A stretch of DNA of 35,834 bases from Lachnospiraceae bacterium (GCA_014804365.1 JAAUZX010000058.1:1-35834); one strand, 5' to 3'; numbered from the stretch's first letter, positions 1-7,718 are shown. Program-made: numbers and translations. Notes: generated by a model from the sequence alone, not told the origin.

Positions 1-315
1 GAGATTTGTCGGAATGTGGAAAGGGTGATGGAGATGTTCTCGAAAGAACTGTACGAGCTTGACAGAAATACAGTGCAGTATATGATTGATGAGATGCAGG
101 ATACGATAGATGCGCAGAAAGGCGAGCTTGATAAGCAGAAGGAAGAGCTCGACGAGCGGAATCGGACAATTACAGAGTTACGGGAAGAACATGAAAAGAC
201 GTTGGGTGGAACGGTAAGAATCCTGCGGAGCTTGAGTATACCTGAACATGAGATTATCACGAGAATTTGTGATCAGTATCAGATAAGTGCAGAACAAGTG
301 GGGAAATATTTGTAA
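1..315 (+). CDS. C-terminal part of a probable Rpn-family nuclease/transposase-like protein (5' end outside window)
   Basis: The reading frame is open at the left edge (codons begin at base 1) and stops at TAA 313-315, so only the last 104 residues are visible. They are highly charged: a heptad-like Asp/Glu/Lys/Gln-rich coiled coil in the middle, then a short helical tail (IPEHEIITRICDQYQISAEQV) that resembles the small helix-turn-helix-like end of Rpn/PD-(D/E)XK nuclease family transposase proteins, which are very common in Lachnospiraceae. The nuclease core itself, if present, lies outside the window, so the family name rests on the tail alone. A GTG at 16 could be read as a start, but it has no good ribosome binding site and the upstream codons stay open, so a partial gene is the better reading. 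Confidence 0.5.
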   Translation, partial: EICRNVERVMEMFSKELYELDRNTVQYMIDEMQDTIDAQKGELDKQKEELDERNRTITELREEHEKTLGGTVRILRSLSIPEHEIITRICDQYQISAEQVGKYL

Positions 316-403
316 ATGTTAAGAATCAAATTGATTTAGGAGAGATGACAGCATCTGCTGAAACCAAACGGGAAAAGGGGCCAGATCGAGTGGGGATAAA
401 AAC

Positions 404-925
404 ATGATACTAAAAACATCAAGATTGAATATTCGATACATTAGATCAGATGATTGGAAAAACCTGATCGAAATATGGAAAGATTTTAGTCAATCTGAGT
501 TCTCAAAGTATGATGTTCCGCATTCATTAGATGAAGCGGAAGTGCGGGAAAAAGCTGAATGTATGGCAAAATTATCGCCTCATAAGGAGCATATGTGTTT
601 TGCTGTGTGCGCTCAAAAAGAGATGATTGGATATATCGACTTTCATAAGAACGATGACGGTTATGAGTGTGGATATTGCTTTCATAGTAAATATCATGGG
701 ATGGGATACGCAAAGGAAAGTATGCAAATGTTGATGGAATGGTTATCAAGAGACAGCAGCAAACGATTTATAGCTGGAACAGCCTTGAATAATCTACCAT
801 CGGTCAGACTGTTGACTTCCCTTGGATTTAGTAAAATAGGGGAAGAAAAGGTGTCTTTCTATAAAGACGAAAGGGGCGAAGATATTTACTTTGACGGTGG
901 TATTTTCATGGTTAATGTGGGTTGA
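404..925 (+). CDS. GNAT family N-acetyltransferase (RimJ/RimL-like)
   Basis: A 173-residue protein of the usual length for a single-domain GNAT enzyme, which transfers an acetyl group from acetyl-CoA to an amine. It opens with the typical strand ILKTSRLNIRYI followed by a helix, and carries the acetyl-CoA pyrophosphate-binding motif A in YHGMGYAKES (Q/RxxGxG/A pattern, with Tyr-His in place of Arg/Gln) and a NNLPSVRLLTSLGF segment typical of the RimJ/RimL group (Acetyltransf_3). The C-terminal strand ends in IYFDGGIFMV. The start ATG at 404 follows a weak GGGGAT at about 393-398. It stands alone between the partial gene upstream and a terminator at 1071-1101. The substrate cannot be read from the sequence; members of this family act on ribosomal proteins, antibiotics or small amines. 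Confidence 0.85.
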   Translation: MILKTSRLNIRYIRSDDWKNLIEIWKDFSQSEFSKYDVPHSLDEAEVREKAECMAKLSPHKEHMCFAVCAQKEMIGYIDFHKNDDGYECGYCFHSKYHGMGYAKESMQMLMEWLSRDSSKRFIAGTALNNLPSVRLLTSLGFSKIGEEKVSFYKDERGEDIYFDGGIFMVNVG

Positions 926-1043
926 CAACTTCCGATTTATAATAACAATGCGGTGTAGTTTTTCTACTGAACACTTATAAAATAATTGAAGATGGGTTAA
1001 GCCAAAAAGAACGCTTAATATAACTTAATAGAATTACCATAGT

Positions 1044-1064
1044 TATGGGTCAGCTGGACCCATA
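1044..1064 (+). repeat. Perfect 8-bp hairpin just ahead of the terminator
   Basis: TATGGGTC at 1044-1051 and GACCCATA at 1057-1064 form a perfect stem with a 5-base loop. It has no T tract and sits 6 bases before the terminator hairpin, so the transcript of the upstream gene ends in two tandem hairpins. It may stabilise the 3' end; this is inference. Confidence 0.55.
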
Positions 1065-1070
1065 ATTAGA

Positions 1071-1105
1071 AAACCCAGAGAGCTAAATGCCTTCTGGGTT
1101 TTTAT
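1071..1105 (+). terminator. Rho-independent terminator after the GNAT gene
   Basis: AAACCCAGA (1071-1079) pairs with TCTGGGTTT (1093-1101) across a 13-base loop and is followed by TTTATT. It separates the acetyltransferase from the next transcription unit, whose promoter starts 20 bases downstream. Confidence 0.85.
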
Positions 1106-1123
1106 TACGTAAGCCACACACAG

Positions 1124-1159
1124 TTGACGCAAGAATACATTTGTATTATAATAGTATTC
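1124..1159 (+). promoter_or_regulatory. Near-consensus sigma-A promoter with overlapping inverted repeat (candidate RHH operator)
   Basis: TTGACG (1124-1129), a 17-bp spacer and TATAAT (1147-1152) form an almost perfect housekeeping promoter. GAATAC (1133-1138) and GTATTC (1154-1159) are an inverted repeat bracketing the -10 box, and a third GTATT copy lies at 1143-1147. Ribbon-helix-helix proteins usually repress their own promoters by binding short repeats placed like this, and the first gene downstream encodes such a protein. That the repeat is its operator is inference. Confidence 0.75.
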
Positions 1160-1179
1160 ACTAACGGAGGGTACATATT

Positions 1180-1368
1180 TTGGAAGAAAAAAAACTCGTT
1201 ATTCATCCGCAGAAATATACAAGCGAATCCAAGGTTATTTCCATGAGAATGCCTATTGATATGTTGGTAGAGATAGATCGGGTTGCCAAAGAGACCGGAA
1301 GAACCCGCAATGAGATTATGCAGCTTTGTCTGGAATTTGCATTGCAGAATATGGTTATAGAAGATTAA
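1180..1368 (+). CDS. Ribbon-helix-helix (Arc/CopG/MetJ-like) DNA-binding protein
   Basis: A 62-residue protein with one ribbon-helix-helix fold: a short beta strand (VISMRMP, about 19-25), helix A (IDMLVEIDRVAKETG) and helix B (TRNEIMQLCLEFALQNM) joined by the G-R-T-R-N-E turn typical of the family. Such proteins bind DNA as dimers through the paired strands. The start is TTG at 1180, placed 8 bases after GGAGGG (1166-1171); no other start fits as well. It is the first gene of the unit that runs through the SPFH, TIR-LRR and lipoprotein genes, with only 9 bases before the next possible start, so it is probably the local regulator. Autorepression through repeats at 1133-1159 is likely but inferred. 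An antitoxin role is the alternative, but no toxin-like partner is seen next to it. Confidence 0.85.
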   Translation: MEEKKLVIHPQKYTSESKVISMRMPIDMLVEIDRVAKETGRTRNEIMQLCLEFALQNMVIED

Positions 1369-1389
1369 AAGGAGAAATTGCGGACTGGT

Positions 1390-2628
1390 ATGAATCAGCA
1401 GATAAAGAGAGAAGGCCTTGTAAGTATTATCAAATATGATGAGGACAATGAAACACTTGTATGGAAGCATCCGGCAGAAGATTTTAAGATGGGTACGCAG
1501 TTGATTGTCCATGAAAGCCAGGAAGCCGTATTTTTCAAGGACGGGCGCGCATTAGATGTATTCGGAGCGGGACGATATACGCTGGAAACTCAGAGACTTC
1601 CGCTTTTAGATCAGTTTTTCAAACTTCCTTCCGACACGGAGAGAACTTTTCACTCAGAAATATATTATATTAATCTGGCGACACAGATGGGGATTAAATG
1701 GGGAACAGATTCTAAGATTCGCTTTTTAGAGCCGCGTTCCGGGATGCCCATAGAAATCGGAGCTTGCGGAGAGTTCAATATTCGTGTAAGCAATTCCAGA
1801 AAATTATTGTTGAAGGTCATCGGCACAGCGTCCGGTTTTGATCGGGAAAATCTGCTTGGTGAGAACGGAGAGAAAGGGTATTTTCAATCTCTGGTGATAA
1901 CACAGGTGAAAAGCAGCCTGGCTCAGATCATTAAAGAAGAAAATATTAGTATTTTAGAAATTGATGCCGAGCTTATGCGTCTTTCTGATATTTTGAAAAC
2001 GAAGATCAACAGTATGTTTGAAGAGTACGGATTAATAATGCCGGACTTTTTTATTAATCGGGTGATTACGCCGGATGATGATTCGAATTATCGTCGTATG
2101 AAAGAGCAGTATGCACAGCAGTATCTTCTCGTTAAACAGGAAGAAATCAGGCGTAAGGAAGCGGAAGCAGCGGCGGAGCGTAAGGCGGTAGAAGCACAGA
2201 CCGAGGTGCGTCTTAAGGTCATCGAGGCACAAGGCAATGCGGAAATCCTGAAGATTCAGAAGAGTGCAGAGGCGGAAGGATATAAGATGCAGGCTGCTGC
2301 GGAAGCAGCGGAAATGCAGATGAAGGGATATACCTATCAACAGGAAACATCCCGTCTGGTAGGAATGGAAGCCATGAAAAACGGCATTGCAAACGGCACA
2401 GGCACAACATCAGCGCTGGGAGATCTGACCGGACTCGGTGTAGGACTGGGGGCCATGGGCGGTGTTATGAATATGACTAAAGATGCTCTTTCTCCGTTAG
2501 CCAAAGAGGGTGTAGAGATGGGACAGGCGATGGGTGAAATGTTGCAGGCGGCTTGGAACTGCCCTTGCGGTCAGCTCGGAAATACCGGTAATTTCTGCAG
2601 TAACTGCGGCAGAAAAAGGAGCGAATAG
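1390..2628 (+). CDS. SPFH-domain protein with C-terminal zinc ribbon (YdjI-like)
   Basis: A protein of about 412 residues. The first 230 or so form an SPFH (stomatin/prohibitin/flotillin) domain of the B. subtilis YdjI type, with no N-terminal membrane helix. A long Glu/Lys/Ala-rich coiled coil (roughly 235-315, with repeats of the KAEAAAERK kind) drives oligomer assembly in this family. A Gly-rich hinge (GLGVGLGAMGGV) and a small Cys4 zinc ribbon (CPC...CSNC) end the protein. Proteins of this class form membrane-associated rings or scaffolds. The start is uncertain: TTG at 1378 lies only 3 bases after AAGGAG, while ATG at 1390 lies 15 bases after it; I prefer ATG. It is closely followed by the four-helix protein (5-base gap) and the TIR-LRR protein, which also carries a zinc ribbon, suggesting a shared membrane complex. 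Confidence 0.85.
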   Translation: MNQQIKREGLVSIIKYDEDNETLVWKHPAEDFKMGTQLIVHESQEAVFFKDGRALDVFGAGRYTLETQRLPLLDQFFKLPSDTERTFHSEIYYINLATQMGIKWGTDSKIRFLEPRSGMPIEIGACGEFNIRVSNSRKLLLKVIGTASGFDRENLLGENGEKGYFQSLVITQVKSSLAQIIKEENISILEIDAELMRLSDILKTKINSMFEEYGLIMPDFFINRVITPDDDSNYRRMKEQYAQQYLLVKQEEIRRKEAEAAAERKAVEAQTEVRLKVIEAQGNAEILKIQKSAEAEGYKMQAAAEAAEMQMKGYTYQQETSRLVGMEAMKNGIANGTGTTSALGDLTGLGVGLGAMGGVMNMTKDALSPLAKEGVEMGQAMGEMLQAAWNCPCGQLGNTGNFCSNCGRKRSE

Positions 2629-2633
2629 AGAAT

Positions 2634-3320
2634 ATGAACAGGAAAAAATATTTGCGGGGTTATATTCTGATTGCTTTTGTTTTCCTTATTTACAATATAG
2701 CTACTATACCGTTTGCCAAAAATATTGTGTTCTGGACTGCCTATTTCTTTTCTGTATCCGCAATATTAATGCAGGTCTATACGCTGTATGAAATGATGAA
2801 AAGTCAGGTGCTTATAAAGAACAGAGTATATGATTTCCCTATGCTCAGAAACAGCGTGCTGTACTTGATCATGCAGATAGTGTCCAGCCTGCTTCTGATG
2901 GGATTTTCCGAAAAGATTCCGATATATGCGGCAGCACTGATAGAAATGATAATTTTAGCCGGGGCGGTTATGGGTTTTTTCGTTGTGAGGGCGGCGCGAA
3001 CGGAGACGCTTCGGCAGGATGCACAGCTTGAAGAAGAATTGATAAAAATGAAGGAATTACAGTTGCGGGTAAATTTGCTGATCGGTCAATGTGAGGAAGA
3101 GCAGATTCGGGAGATACTGCATAAGCTGGCGGAAGAAATCCGCTACAGCAATCCTTTATCCAAAGAGATCACGGAGGAGATTGAAGAAGAAATCTCAGTT
3201 CTATTTACAGAGATAGAGGCAGCAGCGCTTAATGGTGATACAGATAACACTTCCAGTCTGTGTGAACGAATAACGGGACTATTACAAGAAAGAGATAGAA
3301 TATGTAAGTACGGCAAATGA
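2634..3320 (+). CDS. Four-helix membrane protein with cytoplasmic coiled-coil tail (unknown family)
   Basis: A 228-residue protein I do not recognise by family. Four hydrophobic helices are visible at about 8-25, 31-51, 71-90 and 95-118, in two hairpins separated by a polar loop. The start MNRKKYLR is basic, so the N-terminus and the long tail should both be cytoplasmic. Residues 120-228 are rich in Glu, Leu and Lys (EEELIKMKELQLRV, EEIEEEISVLFTEIE) and look like two coiled-coil segments. The gene begins 5 bases after the SPFH gene, its AGGAG lying inside that gene's end, and stops 14 bases before the TIR-LRR gene, so the three are almost certainly co-translated. It may be the membrane anchor for the SPFH ring, or the partner of the TIR-LRR receptor; this is inference from position and topology. 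Confidence 0.75.
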   Translation: MNRKKYLRGYILIAFVFLIYNIATIPFAKNIVFWTAYFFSVSAILMQVYTLYEMMKSQVLIKNRVYDFPMLRNSVLYLIMQIVSSLLLMGFSEKIPIYAAALIEMIILAGAVMGFFVVRAARTETLRQDAQLEEELIKMKELQLRVNLLIGQCEEEQIREILHKLAEEIRYSNPLSKEITEEIEEEISVLFTEIEAAALNGDTDNTSSLCERITGLLQERDRICKYGK

Positions 3321-3334
3321 GGAGAGCATAGAAA

Positions 3335-6118
3335 ATGTCTGTATTGATATGTAAAATGTGCGGTGGTGATCTGGAGATCAAAGAGGGCATGACAACCGCA
3401 AGATGCCCTTATTGCGGAACGAATCAGACATTGCCGAAGTTTGATGATGAAAAACGTCTCAGGCTGTATGACCGGGCGAATCATTATAGGCGAAGTAATG
3501 ATTATGATAAAGCGATGGCGATGTATGAGCATATTCTTGAAGAAGAGCAGACAGACAGCGAGGCTTACTGGGGAATTGTTCTATGCCGCTACGGAATAGA
3601 GTATGTGGATGATCCGGCGACGCATAAGAAGATTCCCACTGTCAATCGGGCACAGTATACATCGATTCTGGCGGATGAGGATTACAAGGCAGCGCTTCGA
3701 TATGCCGACGCAGTTCAGGCAGGAATCTATGAACAGGAAGCTAGAGTTATAGATACGATCCAAAGAGGCATTTTGCAGGTATCACAGAGAGAAGTGCCTT
3801 ATGATATTTTTATCTGCTGTAAGGAGACGGATGAAAACGGAAACAGGACAAGAGACAGTGTACTGGCTGACGAACTATATTACCAACTGGTACGCAATAA
3901 TTTCAAGGTATTTTTCGCCAGGATCACACTGCAGGATAAACCGGGTGCAGCCTATGAACCATATATTTTTGCTGCACTTCATTCTGCCAGAGCTATGATC
4001 GTTGTCGGAACTTCGCCGGAAAATATTCAGGCCGCCTGGGTTAAAAATGAATGGAGCAGGTATCTTTCTCTGATTAAACATGGGGAGAAAAAAGTATTAA
4101 TTCCGGCATATCGTGATATGGATCCTTATGATTTGCCGAAAGAATTTTCCCATTTACAGGCACTGGATATGTCGAGACTGGGATTTGTACAGGATCTGAT
4201 TTATGGAGTTAACAAGATTTTTGGCGATGACACACGAAACGGAATAAGAGAAATCGCAAGCCGGAATGCAGAGTTCACGATGGCTCAACAAGAAACTAAA
4301 ATCTCGATTCCTATAGAGCAAAAAAAGCGTAAAAAGGAAGAGAAGACTCGTGGAAAGCAAATAGGCATTGCGCTGGGAATTATTCTGGTTTCGATAATTG
4401 CGCTGGTAGATGTCGTGAATAACTATAAGCAGCTACGAGCATCTTATGAGAAAAATTTAGCGCCATTAATAGATGAAACAAAAAATGAGGAAGAGACAGC
4501 GAAAGAGACCTTCACCGCTCCAAATGTGGAACAGACAGATCAAACGCAAGAAGTTGCTGATTTTACCGGCGTAATGGAAGAGTTTGTTTCAAGTGTGTAT
4601 AAACGTCCGGCAAAAGATGTCCCTGAAAGTGAGCTGGCAAAGATGCAGCAGCTTATTATAAAGCACGATCGGGAATGGTGGGAGATTGGATACAGTTTTG
4701 AACCACCGACGGATAATGTAATCAAAGGTTTTGAAACGGATGCAGAGGATGATTCCGGAGATGGCGTTGTGTGGATGACCTTTTATGTTGAGGAGGGTAT
4801 CAGTTTACGCGGTCTGTCTCGATTTTCCAATCTGAAAAAACTGGATGTAAGCGCTGTGGTTGATGCAGAAGATATTAGAGGGCTTCCATTGGAGAGTGTC
4901 AGTGCTTATTTTGCGAATCCGGCACAAGCTGCGAACATGCTGGATGATCCGGGATTGGTCAGAGAATTAGGATTAAATGGCAATTTAAAAAATTTGAACG
5001 GGATCGAAGCATTTGAAAATTTAGAGACGCTGTACATTTCTTATTGTGAGCCTGACAATATTGATGCGTTGATACATGTAAGGCATTTGAAAAATCTTTT
5101 TTTGAAAAGTGATGTAAATTTGACAGATTTTGCAGTTCTTGGGAAACTTCAGGATTTGGAAAAGCTGTCTTTGCGTGCAGATGGACTAAAGTCCATTAAA
5201 TTTGTCAGTAGCCTGAAACATCTGGATACATTGAAAATAGAATGTGGAGAGCTTAGCGCTCTCTACGGATTAGAGGAGTGCGAGACACTAAGGTGTTTTT
5301 CAATTTCCAGATGTATGGAATTAAAAGAGGTGAGTGCCGTGTCGGAGCTGATAAATTTGCAGGAGCTTTCTTTGGAAATACCTTACGGCTGTCCCGAACC
5401 GGAATTAGATAATCTGACAGAATTAAGAAAGCTGACACTTGATGGTTTTGAAGACTGTTCCTTTATCGAGAACATGACTAATTTGACAGAGCTTAATTTA
5501 ATTTATTGTGATTTGCCGGAAGGAGCAGATTTGTCAAATCTAACTTCATTAAAGAAACTTTCCTATGACCATAATGCGTCAAATGAGGTAAAGATTGCTG
5601 ATATAGAATCGTTTCAAACGTTGGAAATTTTGGATATTCAAGGTTCAATATGTTATGACGATATATCGGGAGTTTTCCGAATGCCAAACCTTAAGGAATT
5701 AGATATCAGTAGTATGTACTGTGAGCTAGATTTTGATGCTATTACTGAAAATACCACGTTGGAAATTTTGCATATGAATAATACTCAGTTGATTACAAAT
5801 ACGCGGGTTGAGCGCTTTAACGGAGCATTAATCGGAGGCTGGGATTATGTAGCATTGGATGAACATATGGATTTTCTTAAGAAATTTCCGGAACTTAAAG
5901 AATTGTATTTGAGTGAAGACGAATTGACGGATCTTAACTTTGCGGCAGGAATGTCTTCTTTGGAAATTTTGGATATTTCAGAGAATTATATTACGGATCT
6001 GAAACCGCTTGCAGAGCTGCCATCGCTTCAGAAAGTGATTTGTGCAGGCAATCCGATCGAAAACGACAATGTGCTTCGGGATTCTGTGGTGGTTATCACG
6101 GAATTAGAGGAAGAATAA
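3335..6118 (+). CDS. Zinc ribbon-TIR-transmembrane-leucine-rich-repeat receptor-like protein
   Basis: A 927-residue protein. In order: a Cys4 zinc ribbon (C6, C9, C24, C27); a TPR-like helical region (about 40-140); a TIR domain (about 155-298) starting YDIFICCKETD; a basic stretch (KKRKKEEKTRGK, 330-341); one membrane helix (about 342-361); a polar linker; and at least 15 leucine-rich repeats of about 22 residues from about 487 to 905, of the internalin/SDS22 kind. By the positive-inside rule the TIR faces the cytoplasm and the repeats face out. The TIR contains WVKNE (W235, E239), matching the WxxxE motif that carries the catalytic Glu in NAD-cleaving TIR domains, so enzymatic activity is plausible. 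Zinc ribbon-TIR proteins are common in Firmicutes, but this external LRR sensor makes the layout a mirror image of an animal Toll-like receptor. Good GGAGAG site before ATG 3335. The ligand is unknown. Confidence 0.9.
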   Translation: MSVLICKMCGGDLEIKEGMTTARCPYCGTNQTLPKFDDEKRLRLYDRANHYRRSNDYDKAMAMYEHILEEEQTDSEAYWGIVLCRYGIEYVDDPATHKKIPTVNRAQYTSILADEDYKAALRYADAVQAGIYEQEARVIDTIQRGILQVSQREVPYDIFICCKETDENGNRTRDSVLADELYYQLVRNNFKVFFARITLQDKPGAAYEPYIFAALHSARAMIVVGTSPENIQAAWVKNEWSRYLSLIKHGEKKVLIPAYRDMDPYDLPKEFSHLQALDMSRLGFVQDLIYGVNKIFGDDTRNGIREIASRNAEFTMAQQETKISIPIEQKKRKKEEKTRGKQIGIALGIILVSIIALVDVVNNYKQLRASYEKNLAPLIDETKNEEETAKETFTAPNVEQTDQTQEVADFTGVMEEFVSSVYKRPAKDVPESELAKMQQLIIKHDREWWEIGYSFEPPTDNVIKGFETDAEDDSGDGVVWMTFYVEEGISLRGLSRFSNLKKLDVSAVVDAEDIRGLPLESVSAYFANPAQAANMLDDPGLVRELGLNGNLKNLNGIEAFENLETLYISYCEPDNIDALIHVRHLKNLFLKSDVNLTDFAVLGKLQDLEKLSLRADGLKSIKFVSSLKHLDTLKIECGELSALYGLEECETLRCFSISRCMELKEVSAVSELINLQELSLEIPYGCPEPELDNLTELRKLTLDGFEDCSFIENMTNLTELNLIYCDLPEGADLSNLTSLKKLSYDHNASNEVKIADIESFQTLEILDIQGSICYDDISGVFRMPNLKELDISSMYCELDFDAITENTTLEILHMNNTQLITNTRVERFNGALIGGWDYVALDEHMDFLKKFPELKELYLSEDELTDLNFAAGMSSLEILDISENYITDLKPLAELPSLQKVICAGNPIENDNVLRDSVVVITELEEE

Positions 6119-6172
6119 GCAATTAGTGAAGGATTATAAATAAAACTCAATAGGAAAGGAAAAGGTGTATTT

Positions 6173-7378
6173 ATGAAAAGGATAACAAGAAACGTAATAG
6201 CGGCTGTCATAATGCTTGCATTGGTGCTTGCAGGATGTGGTAACAAAGAGGTAGTTATGAAGGAATTTACTTCTGAGGATGAGACTGTAAGCATTCAGTT
6301 GAATGAGAAATGGATGCAGGAAGATATAGGAACCGGAGCAGAGGGCTGGATTGCGGCAGCCAGCGAAAATGATTCCGAGGCGGTTATGGTTATGCAGATG
6401 GCGAAAAATATTTATGGTGCAAATGTTATTGACATGGATAATTGGAAAGATATGATAAACGCTTCCTATCCGATGTCAGAAATGACATTGATTGATAATC
6501 CGTCTGTTCCGGGTATGGATGTGGCGGAAACCTATAGTTGTACAGTAACTATTGAAGATATCAGTGGCAATGGACGTATTCTGTACGGTGAGACAGAGTA
6601 TGCCTATTACAGCATTTTATATGTAGCTATCAAAATGAATGATGCAGAAGTAGAATATTTTAATAATGTATGCGGATCATTTAAGGAGAACGCCCCGGAA
6701 ATTGAAGAAGCATCAGCAATGGAAAGTACAGATACGATTCAGTGGTTTAATAATACATGTGCTGTTCTGACAGCAGCTAACCGTTGGGATTACACTTTGT
6801 TTGGCGGGGCGCCTGCAGATGAGAACAGTAAAAGTATGGTTCAGAATCTTCTGAGCGAGTGGTGGGATGTTACAGATCATGAAACAGCGGAGGAGACAAT
6901 GGACTGGCTTTTAACAGAAGGACACCGTGTCTCTTTTGCAGAAGAGATGGACATATTGGCAGAATCCGGGCTCGCGGATGTTTCTGAAGCAGAGCGGGTT
7001 GATTTGATTCTTGAGAACTTTGATGTAAGTGAGGAAGAGGCGCAGAATTACGTAGATTGGTTCGCTTTATATGAACAGTATGGTTCAGACGCTGCGGCAG
7101 GATGGGATTACAGCCGCGCAATGTCACTTCTGGGATACTATTATCTCGCGGGATACTATACCGAAGAAGAGGCTTTAGATAAGTCGCTGGAGACCGCGGA
7201 GGTTATCCAGAATACATTTGATTCGTGGGATAGCCTTATGGAAAGTTATTTTGTAGGATATGAATATTGGGCAGAGGAGAGTAGTGATGAGCGGCGCGAG
7301 ATTTATGAAGAAATCAAAGCGGCTTCTGACAGCCCGTTTCAGTTAGAGTGGGGAATGACATTTGAGAAAACGTGGTAG
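6173..7378 (+). CDS. Lipoprotein with C-terminal DUF1266 domain
   Basis: A 401-residue protein with a lipoprotein signal peptide: basic MKRITRN, a hydrophobic stretch and the lipobox LAGC with Cys22 as the lipidated residue, so it is anchored on the outer face of the membrane. Residues about 28-175 form a beta-rich domain that I do not recognise with certainty. Residues about 190-385 match the pattern of DUF1266: an N-terminal Trp/Thr/Ala-rich helix, a W-L-L-x-E-G-H-R segment, a W-D-x-x-R-A-x-x-L-x-x-x-Y-Y-x-A-G-Y-Y core and a final W-D-S-L-x-x-S-Y-x-x-G-Y-E-Y-W helix. DUF1266 has no known function. The gene follows the TIR-LRR gene by 54 bases with no terminator between. An external lipoprotein next to an external LRR domain suggests a ligand or co-receptor, which is inference. 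Confidence 0.8.
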   Translation: MKRITRNVIAAVIMLALVLAGCGNKEVVMKEFTSEDETVSIQLNEKWMQEDIGTGAEGWIAAASENDSEAVMVMQMAKNIYGANVIDMDNWKDMINASYPMSEMTLIDNPSVPGMDVAETYSCTVTIEDISGNGRILYGETEYAYYSILYVAIKMNDAEVEYFNNVCGSFKENAPEIEEASAMESTDTIQWFNNTCAVLTAANRWDYTLFGGAPADENSKSMVQNLLSEWWDVTDHETAEETMDWLLTEGHRVSFAEEMDILAESGLADVSEAERVDLILENFDVSEEEAQNYVDWFALYEQYGSDAAAGWDYSRAMSLLGYYYLAGYYTEEEALDKSLETAEVIQNTFDSWDSLMESYFVGYEYWAEESSDERREIYEEIKAASDSPFQLEWGMTFEKTW

Positions 7379-7460
7379 GAGATCTTTATTAATTAACCGG
7401 ATTAAGGCATGTGACTAAAGCGGATCAGTTTAAACCGCTTAAGATAAGGAGGGAAGAGGA

Positions 7461-7562
7461 ATGTACGAGATATTTGAAGTAGTTATCACCGTTGCTTTTA
7501 TCGTAATTGCGGCAGTCTGTATTATCAGGAACATTAAAAAGAAAAAAGATGGTGATAAGTAG
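7461..7562 (+). CDS. 33-residue single-pass membrane peptide
   Basis: An ATG at 7461 sits 7 bases after a full Shine-Dalgarno (AAGGAGGG, 7446-7453) and opens a 33-codon frame ending at TAG 7560-7562. The peptide starts MYEIFEVV, runs through a hydrophobic helix (about 7-23, VITVAFIVIAAVCII) and ends in the very basic tail RNIKKKKDGDK, as expected for a small inner-membrane protein with its C-terminus in the cytoplasm. A terminator follows 9 bases later, so it is the last cistron of the TIR-LRR unit. The strong binding site, the clean amphipathic composition and its position argue for a real gene. It could modulate the four-helix protein or the receptor, but nothing in the sequence shows this. 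Confidence 0.7.
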   Translation: MYEIFEVVITVAFIVIAAVCIIRNIKKKKDGDK

Positions 7563-7571
7563 TCTCAAATG

Positions 7572-7597
7572 CCCTGTCGGAAACGGCGGGGTATTTT
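7572..7597 (+). terminator. Rho-independent terminator ending the TIR-LRR unit
   Basis: CCCTGTCG (7572-7579) pairs with CGGCGGGG (7584-7591), with two G-U pairs and a GAAA tetraloop, followed by TATTTT. It closes the transcription unit that starts at the 1124 promoter; no other convincing terminator was seen in between. Confidence 0.8.
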
Positions 7598-7718
7598 CAC
7601 ATATTTGAAATAGAAACATGTGCGATATAACCTTTTCAATTTCGACATGAAATGGTAAGATAAGAATAAACTATAAAAAATATTTTAATACATATTATTA
7701 TACAAGGAAGGTACTGTT

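Noticed and set aside
7418..7440. AAGCGG/CCGCTT hairpin after the DUF1266 lipoprotein gene as a terminator
   Set aside because: Only six base pairs and no T tract; the next cistron's strong binding site follows at once.
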